DNA from: Prolixibacteraceae bacterium
GTDB lineage: Bacteria; Bacteroidota; Bacteroidia; Bacteroidales; Prolixibacteraceae
Assembly (NCBI GenBank): GCA_016930735.1
Contig: JAFGGF010000007.1
Location: 1-7,089, forward strand
Direction: 5' to 3'
Length of the DNA stretch: 7,089 nt
Part shown: positions 6,647 to 7,089 of the stretch, in pieces
Layout of the letters: the number at the start of each line of letters is the position of its first letter
Position numbering within the stretch: the stretch's first letter is position 1
Translations under genes and position numbers: made by a program
Notes under the pieces: model-generated
Databases searched by the model: none
Told to the model about the DNA's origin: nothing
Seen by the model: only the letters and a program-made list of their open reading frames with translations

Positions 6647-7089
6647 ATGAAAATTAAGGCTTTAATTATCGACGACGAACCTCTGGCAAGGAATATAATA
6701 ATTCAGTATGCCAATAAAATTGATTACCTCGATATTGTTTGTTCCTGTGAGGATGCAATACAGGCTTTCGATGTATTAAATAATAAACAAATCGACCTGC
6801 TTTTCCTCGACATCAATATGCCGACAATTTCAGGAATATCATTTTTGAAGTCGTTAAAAAATCCACCTCTGGTTATTTTTACAACAGCCTATACAGAATT
6901 TGCATTAGAGGGTTATGAATTAAATGCCATCGATTACCTGAAAAAGCCGTTTTCTTTTGAACGGTTCCTGAAAGCCCTAAACAAAGCCAGCGAACTGCTG
7001 AAACTAAAAAGTAATGAAGATGATCAGAAAAAAACCGGTCAGTCATCAGAGGCTGAAGATTATATTTTTGTAAAAGCCAATAAAAAAAC
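6647..7089 (+). CDS. LytTR-type (LytR/AlgR family) response regulator, N-terminal part (runs off the right edge)
   Basis: The frame encodes 147 residues and is still open at the window end. Residues 1-115 form a receiver domain: acidic pair Asp9-Asp10 (IIDDEPLAR), phospho-acceptor Asp55 in LLFLDINMP, switch Thr in VIFTTAY (76-82) and Lys100 in YLKKPF. A charged linker (about 120-137) follows, and YIFVKANKK at the edge is the usual first strand of a LytTR DNA-binding domain. It should be phosphorylated by the kinase just upstream and bind promoter DNA. Another in-frame ATG lies six bases earlier at 6641 (MIMKIK); I chose 6647 because MKIKALIIDDE is the standard family start. The gap to the kinase is 51 bases and shows no clear terminator or promoter, so one operon is likely. 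Confidence 0.92.
   Translation, partial: MKIKALIIDDEPLARNIIIQYANKIDYLDIVCSCEDAIQAFDVLNNKQIDLLFLDINMPTISGISFLKSLKNPPLVIFTTAYTEFALEGYELNAIDYLKKPFSFERFLKALNKASELLKLKSNEDDQKKTGQSSEAEDYIFVKANKK

Overview
The window is AT-rich, gene-dense DNA from a member of the Bacteroidota, most likely Bacteroidales-like or a near relative. Four things point there: a PorT homologue, which is confined to phyla with the type IX secretion system (T9SS); a lipoprotein-type BamA/TamA homologue (TamL); no Shine-Dalgarno pattern before the starts; and TAnnTTTG-type -7 elements before at least two genes. I see no tRNA, rRNA, CRISPR array, insertion sequence or phage gene. No gap between genes exceeds about 110 bases, so there is no long unexplained non-coding stretch.

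Left part (1-2053), envelope biogenesis. The N-terminal 143 residues of a TamL-type outer-membrane lipoprotein run leftward off the window. A TrmH/SpoU-type RNA 2'-O-ribose methyltransferase is divergent from it (516-1301). PorT, an outer-membrane beta-barrel protein of the T9SS, converges on the methyltransferase with a 13-base tail overlap.

Middle (2125-3899), same strand as porT. The menaquinone methyltransferase UbiE/MenG is preceded by, and overlaps by one base (TGATG), a 346-residue protein that resembles only the C-terminal FGAM-synthetase half of PurL. Several expected metal/nucleotide residues appear replaced, so this is the least understood gene here. Likely transcription order is purL-like, ubiE, then possibly porT.

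Right part (4009-7089), plus strand. A YdfG-like short-chain dehydrogenase is followed by a small GT-A-type glycosyltransferase. Three bases later comes a four-helix LytS/YehU-type sensor histidine kinase, then a LytTR-type response regulator cut by the window end. The tight glycosyltransferase-kinase spacing suggests co-transcription and perhaps a signalling link to surface glycans; that link is inference.

The window is mostly ordinary, conserved Bacteroidota chromosome. The best candidate for something undescribed is the half-PurL-like protein coupled to ubiE, followed by the glycosyltransferase-kinase-regulator arrangement.
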